A stretch of 64,000 bases of DNA from the NCBI RefSeq assembly GCF_900105965.1, contig NZ_FNTV01000001.1, forward strand, positions 2,666,001 through 2,730,000. Reading direction: 5' to 3'. A program made the position numbers and the translations under genes. Below the pieces are notes generated by a model. The model did not search any database. It was not told where the DNA came from and was given only the letters and a program-made list of their open reading frames with translations. Positions 26,651-34,618 of the stretch are shown in pieces (position 1 is the first letter of the stretch; each line of letters begins with the position of its first letter). Source of the DNA: Arthrobacter alpinus (GTDB taxonomy: Bacteria > Actinomycetota > Actinomycetes > Actinomycetales > Micrococcaceae).

Positions 26651-28564
26651 ATGCCGACCATCACCGCCGAGCAGTACGGCCCCACCGGCCTGACCCCCTC
26701 GAGTAGTACTGCTGTGCGGCCGCTGCCTCGGGGCAGCATGCGGTTCAGCGACGCCGGCTTCCTCGGATCGTGGCAGGAGCTAAACAGAGCCGCGACAATC
26801 CCCCATTGCATTGAACAGATCGAAGCCAGCGGAGCCGTGGACAACTTCCGCAGGCTGATCGGAGAGTCGACCGCAGCCTTCCTTGGCCCACCCTTCGCCG
26901 ATTCGGATGTCTACAAGACACTCGAGGCGATCGCATGGGAGATCGGCAGAACGGGAACCTCGGACTACGACGCGTTTGTCGAGGAAGTAGTCTCTCTAAT
27001 CGGTCGTGCGCAGGCCGATGATGGCTACCTCAACACGTGGGTGCAGGGTGGCAGCTCGGATCAGAAACTTACCGCAATGCGGTGGTCACACGAGTTGTAC
27101 TGCCTGGGACATCTCATCCAGGCAGCGATCGCGTTCACCCGAACCACAGGCAGGCGCGATCTCCTTCAGACAGCCATTCGGTATGTGGACTTAGTCGAGC
27201 GCGAGCTCGGGCCCGGAGCACGGCCCGGTCTCGATGGGCACCCGGAAATTGAGACGGCCTTGGTGGAGCTCTGGCGGCTCACCGGGGAACGCCGGTTCAT
27301 GCGGCTGGCGAAGCACTTCATTGACGCTCGCGGGTACCAAACCATGGGTCCGGACCACTTCGGAGCTGACTACTTCCTGGATCATCAGCCGATCCGGGAA
27401 GCCACCGACGCGGTGGGCCATGCCGTTCGGCAGTTGTACCTGACAGCCGGTGCCACGGATCTGGTGATCGAGGAGGGCGACGCCGAGCTGGAGGCTGCCC
27501 TCGAGAGAATCTGGGTGAGCGTGCACAGCCAGAAGATGTACATCACCGGAGGCGTGGGATCCCGCCATCGGGGTGAATCCTTCGGCGACCCCTATGAGTT
27601 GCCGCCGGACAGGGCCTATTCCGAGACCTGTGCAGGGATCGCCAATTTCATGTGGAACTGGCGGATGCTGCTGCGCACGGGCGAGGCACGATTCGCCGAT
27701 GAAATGGAACGCGGCCTCTACAACGTGATTGCCGCTTCGACCTCCATGTCTGGCACCGAGTTCTTCTACGTCAACAGGTTGCAGCTGCGGGAGGGGCACA
27801 TCTCCGATGAGAATGCATCCGCGAGCCGACTCTCGTGGTTCGGCTGTGCCTGCTGCCCGCCGAACCTCGCCCGCCTCATCGCCTCGCTCGATACCTACGC
27901 GGCCACCAGCGATGATCGAGGTGTTCAGGTGCACCTCTACAGTGACGGGAACTTGGTCTTGGGCAATGATGCGGACAGCCCTGTCGCAGCCGTCAGTACC
28001 GAGTATCCCTGGGACGGGCGCGTGAGCCTCACTCTCGATCGCCCCCTCGGCATCGAACTGCGGCTTCGAGTCCCGGCGTGGGCGGATGAGTATTCGGTGA
28101 AGATCGACGGCGTATCAGCGCGCCCCGCGAAGGTCGACGGATACTTGGTGCTCGAGCCCAACTCGGCAAATAGTTCCATCGAGCTGGACTTCCATGCCAC
28201 TCCCGTGATCGACCTGCCACATCCGCGCTTGGACGCATCACGCGGGACCATGGCCGTGCGGCATGGCCCGATCATCTACGCCTTGGAGCAGGCAGACCTG
28301 CCCGCGGAGGTTGACGTCCAAGACGTCTACCTGCCCAAGGGAACTCAACTCGAAGTCACTAAGGCACCTGACGGTTTGGACACTCCTGCAATCACCGCAA
28401 GTGGAGGAATGGCCCGCCCCTCGGCGAGTGGCCCCCTGTACTCGAGTCAGCGCCATGGCACATCATCGGAGGACCGGGAATTGGGCCAGCTCACGCTGGT
28501 CCCCTACTTCAGATGGGGCAACCGCAGCCATGCGGCGATGCGCGTCTGGATCCCTACTCAGTGA
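26651..28564 (+). CDS. GH127 beta-L-arabinofuranosidase
   Basis: The 637-residue enzyme is an (alpha/alpha)6 barrel with C-terminal beta domains. SETCAGIANF and WFGCACCPPN provide the conserved Glu and cysteines that bind zinc in GH127, where a cysteine acts as nucleophile. No signal peptide is present. AGAAGGAG precedes the ATG at 26651. The enzyme removes beta-L-arabinofuranose from arabino-oligosaccharides or hydroxyproline-linked glycans. It is transcribed away from its probable LacI regulator and ends before a hairpin at 28636. Confidence 0.9.
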   Translation: MPTITAEQYGPTGLTPSSSTAVRPLPRGSMRFSDAGFLGSWQELNRAATIPHCIEQIEASGAVDNFRRLIGESTAAFLGPPFADSDVYKTLEAIAWEIGRTGTSDYDAFVEEVVSLIGRAQADDGYLNTWVQGGSSDQKLTAMRWSHELYCLGHLIQAAIAFTRTTGRRDLLQTAIRYVDLVERELGPGARPGLDGHPEIETALVELWRLTGERRFMRLAKHFIDARGYQTMGPDHFGADYFLDHQPIREATDAVGHAVRQLYLTAGATDLVIEEGDAELEAALERIWVSVHSQKMYITGGVGSRHRGESFGDPYELPPDRAYSETCAGIANFMWNWRMLLRTGEARFADEMERGLYNVIAASTSMSGTEFFYVNRLQLREGHISDENASASRLSWFGCACCPPNLARLIASLDTYAATSDDRGVQVHLYSDGNLVLGNDADSPVAAVSTEYPWDGRVSLTLDRPLGIELRLRVPAWADEYSVKIDGVSARPAKVDGYLVLEPNSANSSIELDFHATPVIDLPHPRLDASRGTMAVRHGPIIYALEQADLPAEVDVQDVYLPKGTQLEVTKAPDGLDTPAITASGGMARPSASGPLYSSQRHGTSSEDRELGQLTLVPYFRWGNRSHAAMRVWIPTQ

Positions 28565-28635
28565 TCCGACGCGTTCTGCCGTCACAAGACGCGCCTGGAA
28601 CCGCTCGAGGTTGCTAGTGGAACCGTGATTCAGGT

Positions 28636-28662
28636 CTGCTTGGGCGTCTTGGGCCCAAGCAG
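28636..28662 (+). terminator. Hairpin after GH127
   Basis: CTGCTTGGGC and GCCCAAGCAG form a perfect 10-bp stem with a 7-base loop, 72 bases after the GH127 stop. There is no long T-run, so it is a probable rather than certain terminator. Confidence 0.6.
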
Positions 28663-28677
28663 GTTTGAGCCGAAGAT

Positions 28678-28858
28678 CCCCGCTTGCGGTTCAGGGGTCG
28701 ATTTAGAGTTGCTAATGAGCCGCTTTGGCCTTTTCCTGAATTGTGAGATTGCAACAATACAAGCTACTAAATTGTGGCTGTTCTGCCTTCAAGAGTATGA
28801 CTTCTGAATGACGTGGTGGGAACTCTCGCCTGGCTGCTGCACGACCTCGAGCGAAGCC
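28678..28858. repeat. 181-bp dispersed repeat, copy A
   Basis: This stretch aligns without any gap to 44229-44409. Both copies start CCCCGCTT, share ACTAAAT at the same spot and a perfectly conserved core ending ATGACGTGGTGGGAACTC, and finish near GACCTCGAGC. Read on the minus strand, both encode EFPPRHS followed by similar residues and stop at the same position (28712 here). It may be a coding relic or a dispersed functional sequence. Confidence 0.75.
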
Positions 28859-29080
28859 CTCATAGCTCGGGAGGGTCACGCAACTTATGGAATTCGAGAC
28901 GCTTAGGTTTTGAGGCAGTCGACGGGATTTTCTGTTCATTGGCGGGTGACAGCTGAAAAAGGGGCCCAAAGACCAATGTTCAGAATCCGACGAGAGAAAT
29001 TTCTGCAACCGGGTTCACCGACGATTAGGTGCCCGCAAGGGGAACCTCCTGCAGGTAATCGAGGCCTTAGAGTGGACACC

Positions 29081-30274
29081 ATGAGATTTCGTCCCCTACG
29101 TCGACTGGCCACCCGCGGTCCCGTACTAGCTGCGCCATTGAGCGACGTCACCCAACAGGCAGATGTCAACCTCCCCCGTCCACTAGACACGTTGGCGGCA
29201 CCTGCCAGCCGTGTGGCGTTGCTGTGGTCCAACCCGCTCGGACGCGCCGCGATCCGAGCTGCTCAGCTGCTGCTGGTTTTGGCATTAGTCGGTGTGGCCG
29301 TCTTCGGGCTGTCTCAGGTTAGCCTCGCCGTGCTGCCACTTTTGATCGCATTAATTCTCTCCAGCGCTCTGTGGCCGCTGGTGCGGTTGGCGCGCAAGGT
29401 TATGTCCGCCATGCTCGCCGCTTGGACCGTGTTTCTGGGCGCTCTGGTGGTCATCGGCGGCGTCGGGACAGGGATAGTCTTTGCCGTCCGGGCCGAGTGG
29501 TCCGGCCTAGTGGACCAAGCTGTCCAGGGCTTTCAACAGTTACAGGGCATGGTGAAAGACCTGCCGCTGCAGATTAGCCAGCAACAGATTGACGACGGCG
29601 TGAAAGCCGTGACGGACTTCCTCACAAGCAGCCAATTTGGTGCCGGCGCACTGACCGGACTGTCCGCCGCCGGAAGCTTCTTCACCGGGTTGGTTCTGCT
29701 GTTAGTGATCCTGTTCTTCTTCCTCAAAGACGGCGACAGGATCTGGGCTTTCTTCCTGTCTTGGATACCGCGCCCGCACGAGGCCAAGTGGCGGGCCAGC
29801 GGCACGCGCACCGTTGAAACGCTGGGAGGTTATGTCCGCGGCACGGCCGTCATCGCCTTCGTTGACGCCGCGGGCATCGGCATCGCTCTATGGATCCTGC
29901 AGGTACCGCTAGCACTTCCGCTGGCGGTCATCGTCTTCATTACCTCGTTCATCCCGATGGTCGGCGCAACGTTCGCCGGAATCCTTGCCACGCTCGTAGC
30001 GTTGGTGGCCAACGGCCCGGTTGTAGCCCTGATCGTGCTGGGTGTGGTCATCTTGGTAAATCAGCTTGAGGGCAACTTCCTGCAGCCCGTGGTGATGGCA
30101 CATGCCCTGAACCTGCATGCCCTGGTCATCTTGCTGGCACTGACGATAGGTACCGTTTTGGCCGGCCTTGTGGGCGCCGTGCTCTCCGTGCCCTTGACCG
30201 CCGTCGCGTGGGCCATCGTCAAGATATGGACCGGCCGTGATACCGAGGCGATCCCGGCGCAAACCAAACACTAG
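29081..30274 (+). CDS. AI-2E family membrane transporter
   Basis: The 397-residue protein has the AI-2E/PerM family layout: paired N-terminal helices (AAQLLLVLALVGVAVFGL), a central soluble segment of about 100 residues and a C-terminal helix bundle with ILFFFLKDGDRIW and FITSFIPMVGA. Members export small molecules or ions; substrates vary and are not predictable here. The first 60 residues are polar and low in homology. The ATG at 29081 has only a weak GAGG site, so the start is moderately sure. It stands alone. Confidence 0.85.
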   Translation: MRFRPLRRLATRGPVLAAPLSDVTQQADVNLPRPLDTLAAPASRVALLWSNPLGRAAIRAAQLLLVLALVGVAVFGLSQVSLAVLPLLIALILSSALWPLVRLARKVMSAMLAAWTVFLGALVVIGGVGTGIVFAVRAEWSGLVDQAVQGFQQLQGMVKDLPLQISQQQIDDGVKAVTDFLTSSQFGAGALTGLSAAGSFFTGLVLLLVILFFFLKDGDRIWAFFLSWIPRPHEAKWRASGTRTVETLGGYVRGTAVIAFVDAAGIGIALWILQVPLALPLAVIVFITSFIPMVGATFAGILATLVALVANGPVVALIVLGVVILVNQLEGNFLQPVVMAHALNLHALVILLALTIGTVLAGLVGAVLSVPLTAVAWAIVKIWTGRDTEAIPAQTKH

Positions 30275-30589
30275 CTCGCCACGATCCACCGGTGAATTGC
30301 CTTCCAGTTCCATGCTGCAAGTGCCTTGACTGTTCACCCGTCTAGCCTGAGATCCTAGGCCCTGGGTCCCAACCGATGATGCGGCTATATGACTCCAAAT
30401 ATAGTTACCCCGCGCGGGGAAGATTACGGCGCTGATCCCCTCGCAGCACCGTGGTGGCTCGGCCGTCGGCTTCAATTCCCGCGGAATTACAACCCGGTCT
30501 CTCCGGGTAGTTTCTCTCCTAACTATGTCTCGAACTCGTTGGTTGAATGAGTGTATTCAACCCTCGTTTAAGACACGTTGGAGGTGCCC

Positions 30590-30740
30590 GTGACGAAATT
30601 GACCGGCGTCTGAGCCGCGGACCTCTTCGTTGACCAGGACGTTTCTGGAATATGAGCGTCACGGCCTCAATTCGACCGTGCACTCGCTGCCTTGAATGCT
30701 GGGGTTACCCTGGTCTTCACCACACTGAATCGACTCCCCC
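30590..30740 (+). pseudogene. Serine recombinase (resolvase/invertase) remnant, N-terminal part
   Basis: GTGACGAAA starts a frame reading TKLTG, which stops quickly. Homology resumes in another frame with ADLFVDQDVSGI and then ASRPQFDRALAALNAG, the resolvase catalytic-domain region. The segment holding the active-site serine is deleted. The leader AGACACGTTGGAGGTGCCC matches that of the recombinase relic at 53822. A perfect inverted repeat GGTTGAAT/ATTCAACC lies just upstream at 30541-30562. The rest of 30275-31080 has no gene I can support. Confidence 0.7.
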
Positions 30741-30767
30741 GTCCTCGGTTGGGCCAAGAGATGGAAT

Positions 30768-30797
30768 GGCAGTGCCACCAGGTTCGATGGCACTGCC
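30768..30797. repeat. Perfect 10-bp inverted repeat
   Basis: GGCAGTGCCA (30768-30777) and TGGCACTGCC (30788-30797) flank a 10-base loop just past the recombinase relic. It could be a recombination half-site pair or an RNA hairpin; no function is shown. Confidence 0.5.
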
Positions 30798-31080
30798 TAC
30801 TCGCCAACCTCGGTTGCCATCAATGGTGCGAACGGAGAGACGCCCAGTATTGTCAAGGCCAGCAGGGCTGGCGGGATGGGAATGATCTGTTCGATGACGG
30901 CAATACGTTCAACGACTCAGGTTGAACTCAACGGCCCGGCTCCCTCGTTTCTGGTGGGCGCGTGTCTTTCGCTGATGAAGTGACGAGAGGGCCTGTTCAC
31001 TTGGCTCCGGACAGCGTGCGGGCAGTGCCCGCTCGGACACTACTTGCAAGAAATCCGACGGCAAGGGCTCAGTGAGCCAA

Positions 31081-31332
31081 TCAGTTCAACTGGCGTTTGT
31101 AGTCAAAGCTCCAGGTGTTGCCCGCGAACGAATGGCACGCGGTGGTCAAATACCCTTTCTGCGCATACTGGTTCTTCCAGTAAGCGCAGGCTTCATAGGA
31201 AACCCGCGGCCAAGCAGTAAAGCCGGCCGGTGTCGCGGACGATGCCGGGGCGACAACCACCCCTAGACCCATCAAAAGACCGCATGCCAAGGTGATAGCT
31301 GAGAGGCGCTGGCGGGAACGAGAAGTTTTCAT
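31081..31332 (-). CDS. Small secreted protein, unknown function
   Basis: The 83-residue product has a standard signal peptide: a basic start (MKTSRSRQR), a hydrophobic core (LSAITLACGLLMGLGVVV) and a probable cleavage after ASSA near residue 33. The mature part of about 50 residues is aromatic-rich and has two cysteines (EACAYW and TTACHSF), likely disulfide-linked, and ends SFDYKRQLN. AAGGAATCAAC precedes the ATG. I do not recognise a family. It is isolated among recombinase debris. Confidence 0.75.
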   Translation of the reverse strand: MKTSRSRQRLSAITLACGLLMGLGVVVAPASSATPAGFTAWPRVSYEACAYWKNQYAQKGYLTTACHSFAGNTWSFDYKRQLN

Positions 31333-31546
31333 GTTGATTCCTTAATTGATGCTGCGAAAGTGTGCAAGCTCAAGGTGCGCTCCCTGCCGAGTCTATGGAC
31401 GACCAAGGCACATTGACATGGGCAGCGGTACCCATTCCCAAACAGCCGACTCAGCCCCGGTGCCAGTCTTCCGGTCACTACATGGATCGGTGGGCGCTCG
31501 GTGCTGGTTGTGTTGCGCGCAGCGGCTGAAGTGCGGCTACCAGACA

Positions 31547-31815
31547 TCAACTTTCGGTAAGGGGTGCGGCCGGGCAATCACTGAATCGTTGGACGATGCG
31601 ATACACGGCACCCCGGGCAACCTTGAAAAGTTCAGCGATTTCAGTGGTGGCGTGTCCTCCACCCCTAAACAAGGAGACGAGATTTACTTCCTGGGTCCTG
31701 GAAAGTTTGGGCTGTTTGCCGCGGAATCGGCCCTTGGCCTTAGCTAGGTACGTTCCCTCTCGGGTACGGGCGCGCATGAGGTCAGATTCGAATTCGGCCG
31801 AAGCAATAGCGTCGG
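31547..31815 (-). pseudogene. Serine recombinase C-terminal remnant
   Basis: The frame reads ASAEFESDLMRARTREG, then AKGRFRGKQPKLSRTQE and a helix-turn-helix segment ATTEIAELFKVARGAVYRIVQ. This is the long E-helix and DNA-binding end of a resolvase-type serine recombinase. The catalytic N-terminal domain is missing. Upstream residues in the same frame do not look homologous. It lies on the opposite strand to the N-terminal relic at 30590, so it is a separate or rearranged piece. Confidence 0.75.
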
Positions 31816-32465
31816 TGCTCGATACTACGGGTCGACGGTCACGTGGCCTGAAGCAGTCAAACGCAACGGGCTTGATCCGAAGCCGTGGATGCAGTGGGAC
31901 GAACTCGAAACCACCCGGCGTGATACTGCCGGGTGGCGACGGGGAACCTGAATTGGGCAACCCTCATGCCAGCCTTGCAAGAGCCCTCCTAGAAGCGCTC
32001 CACGTTGACGATTCCACCCTCTTATTTGCAAGCTGGGCCGGGTGCTGCTCTGCGTTCCCCGGGCCGGTGGTTATGTTCTCTCCATATCAGCGAGACATGG
32101 TGCTTTGCTCGGGTTCACTAGTCGATGTGCAAGGAGGTCCGATCGTGCCGGGACGCGTACCCTTGGACTGGTCGCAGGGTGATCTCAGTTGGGGGGGGGT
32201 GGCAGGACGTCTATGCACGAAGTCTGATCATCGGCTGCAACAAGAACACCGCACGCGAGTTTCTCGTTTCACCCAAGCCCGATGCATTTGCTATTCGCAA
32301 TGACGACCCCGTGCTCATCGAAGATGTCTGGCGGATAGTCGGCGACAGCCCCGGGTAGAAGCCATTCCAGTTGCATGTCCCGCAAGAGGTCTCGATCAAA
32401 GGCCGAAAAACGCCCAAGTTCACGACGACCATGGCGGCTAGGAGTGGCTCTGGCACGATAGTCCT
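31816..32465. other. Mostly unassigned stretch with hairpin and nine-G run
   Basis: A perfect 9-bp hairpin (CCACCCGGC at 31911-31919, GCCGGGTGG at 31928-31936) occurs here. Nine consecutive G bases lie at 32191-32199. The frames before and after the G-run could join into one coding stretch ending WRIVGDSPG at 32358, as though an indel split a gene. I do not recognise the protein. Confidence 0.4.
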
Positions 32466-33317
32466 ATGACAGTTTTGATTGTAGGGTGTGGAGATCTTGG
32501 AACCGAAGCAGGACTTCGGTTCATCGCGGCCGGACAAGACGTTGTTGCGTGGCGCCGCCAGGCCGATGTGCTCCCGAAAGAATTTGAATGTGTGTCCGTA
32601 GATCTGGCCAAGGAACTCCCTACCATCCCTGAGAGCGTTAGAACCGTTGTCGTGGCTGTCGCAGCCGACAGCTACTCCGAGGAGGCATACCGGTTGGCGT
32701 ACATCACAGGGCTGACAAAGGTACTGGACGCCCTCGACCGAGATCACGTTGAGCCAGAGAGAGTGCTTCTAATCTCATCCACAACCGTCTATGGCAACGC
32801 AACGGGAACCGTCAATGAGACCACCATTGCCGAACCGAACTCTTTCAGCGGCAAAATCACCTTGGAAGCAGAGACTATGCTCCACGCCCGATTCGCTGGC
32901 ACCACCACGAAGAGTATTGTCCTTCGCCTGGCCGGCATCTACGGCCCGGGCAGAACTCGACTCATCGACCAAATCAGCAATCACACAGCCGTCCTCCCAG
33001 ACACCCCGCGATTGACAAACCGCATCCACCGCGACGATGCAGCAGCAGCTGCAGTCCACCTGGCAACAATCCCCAACCCCGAGCCCCTCTACGTGGGTGT
33101 CGACGAACATCCTGTTGACCTAGGAGAAGTCTTGCGCTTCCTTGCTCACGAAATGAGCTATGAGGAACCACCGACAGGATCGGTACCCATCACTCGTGGT
33201 GGTGACAAACACTGCTCAAACAGGCTCCTGAAGGCCAGCGGATTCCAATTCACCTACCCCAGCTACATCGATGGCTACCGCGCAGTACTGGCCGGAACCG
33301 GCACAAGACACCCCTAA
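32466..33317 (+). CDS. NAD(P)-binding sugar-epimerase-like protein (YeeZ type)
   Basis: The 283-residue protein has the Rossmann motif GCGDLG at residues 7-12. It retains SSTTVYG and LRLAGIYGPGR, typical of atypical extended SDR proteins related to YeeZ. In place of the usual YxxxK the corresponding region reads SGKITLEAE, so classical SDR catalysis may be lost or altered. IHRDDAAAAAVHL fits the family C-terminal part. The ATG at 32466 has no strong ribosome site. Substrate is unknown, and it stands alone between recombinase debris and a GNAT gene. Confidence 0.8.
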   Translation: MTVLIVGCGDLGTEAGLRFIAAGQDVVAWRRQADVLPKEFECVSVDLAKELPTIPESVRTVVVAVAADSYSEEAYRLAYITGLTKVLDALDRDHVEPERVLLISSTTVYGNATGTVNETTIAEPNSFSGKITLEAETMLHARFAGTTTKSIVLRLAGIYGPGRTRLIDQISNHTAVLPDTPRLTNRIHRDDAAAAAVHLATIPNPEPLYVGVDEHPVDLGEVLRFLAHEMSYEEPPTGSVPITRGGDKHCSNRLLKASGFQFTYPSYIDGYRAVLAGTGTRHP

Positions 33318-33442
33318 ACCGGAAAGGTAGTCGGAGCACTAACACCCAGCGCATGGCGAGGCTTGCATCCCTCCACACAACGGCCTCCCCCGTACGCAGA
33401 GGTTTCCACAATTGGAAGGTGCCTCCCATCTAGGCAGGGAAG

Positions 33443-33892
33443 TTAGCGGAACCGAGCGAAGACACGAATTGGTTCTGGAGCGAAGTTCGATCCTTCGGCA
33501 AGTCCCATGGACTCATAAAAGGCACGCTGTTTCGGCTGATCGTCGGTAATGAGGACCGTCTGCCTCACGTGTTGATACCTCTCCGTGACTTGAGCGAACA
33601 ACCCACGGCCCAAACCGGCTCCTTGAAAATCAGGATTCACCAGAATGTCCTGGACATAACAGATCGTTGCATCGTCGGAGACGGCCCGGGCCAAGCCGAT
33701 AAGCCGCCCATCTTCACTCCAAGCCGTGACGACAAAAGACGAACCCTTTATCGCCCGACAAAGCAGTTCAGGATTGCTGGCATACGCCGACCAGCCCACG
33801 GATTCGTAGAGTGCAAGAACTGCATCGTTGGAAATGATGGCGGACGTGGAGAAACGGAATGGCAACATCGGATCAGTGTTGCACACCAGCAT
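33443..33892 (-). CDS. GNAT-family N-acetyltransferase
   Basis: The 149-residue product has the GNAT acetyl-CoA loop: DILVNPDFQGAGLGRGLF contains the Q-x-x-G-x-G/A pattern, followed by the C-terminal YESMGL segment common in the family. The target is unknown. The ATG at 33892 starts two bases after the stop of the preceding minus-strand frame; a second ATG at 33868 is possible. Neither has a clear ribosome site, so translation may depend on the upstream frame. Confidence 0.82.
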   Translation of the reverse strand: MLVCNTDPMLPFRFSTSAIISNDAVLALYESVGWSAYASNPELLCRAIKGSSFVVTAWSEDGRLIGLARAVSDDATICYVQDILVNPDFQGAGLGRGLFAQVTERYQHVRQTVLITDDQPKQRAFYESMGLAEGSNFAPEPIRVFARFR

Positions 33893-33894
33893 TT

Positions 33895-34386
33895 TCAAAT
33901 AGGGGCACGTGCTCCCCGAGCATGAAAGCTCTCGGCCCAGGCTCTGCAGCCGCGCGGGCTTTGATCCCATGGCAAGGCCGGGAGAAAGTTGCGCCAATAG
34001 GTGCGCGTGGTCATTTTCGGTGCGGTTGTAGTGAGCCCGAAGTCGTCCCTGAGCTTGAGCGCCGAATTCAAATACTCGATGAGAAGGGACCCCCATGTCT
34101 CGAGCGCCTCACTGGCTCTGTCCTGAATGTCGTATGTGAAATCGGTCCTGTCGCCAAGAGACCCGACAAGGTGCAGTGGTGCTCGGCTGTGAAAACGAAG
34201 GACAGTAGCGCCGGATGCATGCCGCATTGGGTTCGTCACATACACGCGTCGTGCACCGTAGGCGGGATGTGATGCATCCGGGAGCCAGTCGTACCAGTCG
34301 GAGAACTTGGCGACATAGGCCAGCACGATTGCAGCATTCGGCGCATTTGCCGACTTGGTAGACATCCGACTTGCGAACTTGGCCAT
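33895..34386 (-). CDS. Hypothetical protein upstream of GNAT gene
   Basis: About 163 residues are read from ATG 34386, including YVAKFSDWYDWLPDASHPAY and a tail QSPRGCRAWAESFHARG. I do not recognise a family. The frame stays open upstream to 34674, and that extension is proline- and arginine-rich and overlaps the GH32 end, so it is probably not coding. The start is therefore uncertain. It ends two bases before the GNAT start, which suggests a coupled pair. Confidence 0.45.
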   Translation of the reverse strand: MAKFASRMSTKSANAPNAAIVLAYVAKFSDWYDWLPDASHPAYGARRVYVTNPMRHASGATVLRFHSRAPLHLVGSLGDRTDFTYDIQDRASEALETWGSLLIEYLNSALKLRDDFGLTTTAPKMTTRTYWRNFLPALPWDQSPRGCRAWAESFHARGARAPI

Positions 34387-34618
34387 AAAACACCGTGCCC
34401 GATCGGCATCCCAGATGACCTTGAGATCGTAGAAGTCATTAGCCCCCGGTTGGGAAGCGCTGGGCCCGGCTGCCTTGACCCGATTCCTGAGAAGAGTGCC
34501 CGGGGCTTTTTGTGGATACGGCGTTGGCGGGAGCGGTGAAGGCAGTGGACGGTGCGATGATCCGGTGAGGGCGCGGCTTCGGCGAAACCGCGTCCTCATC
34601 AGAGGTGACGCCCCCGGT

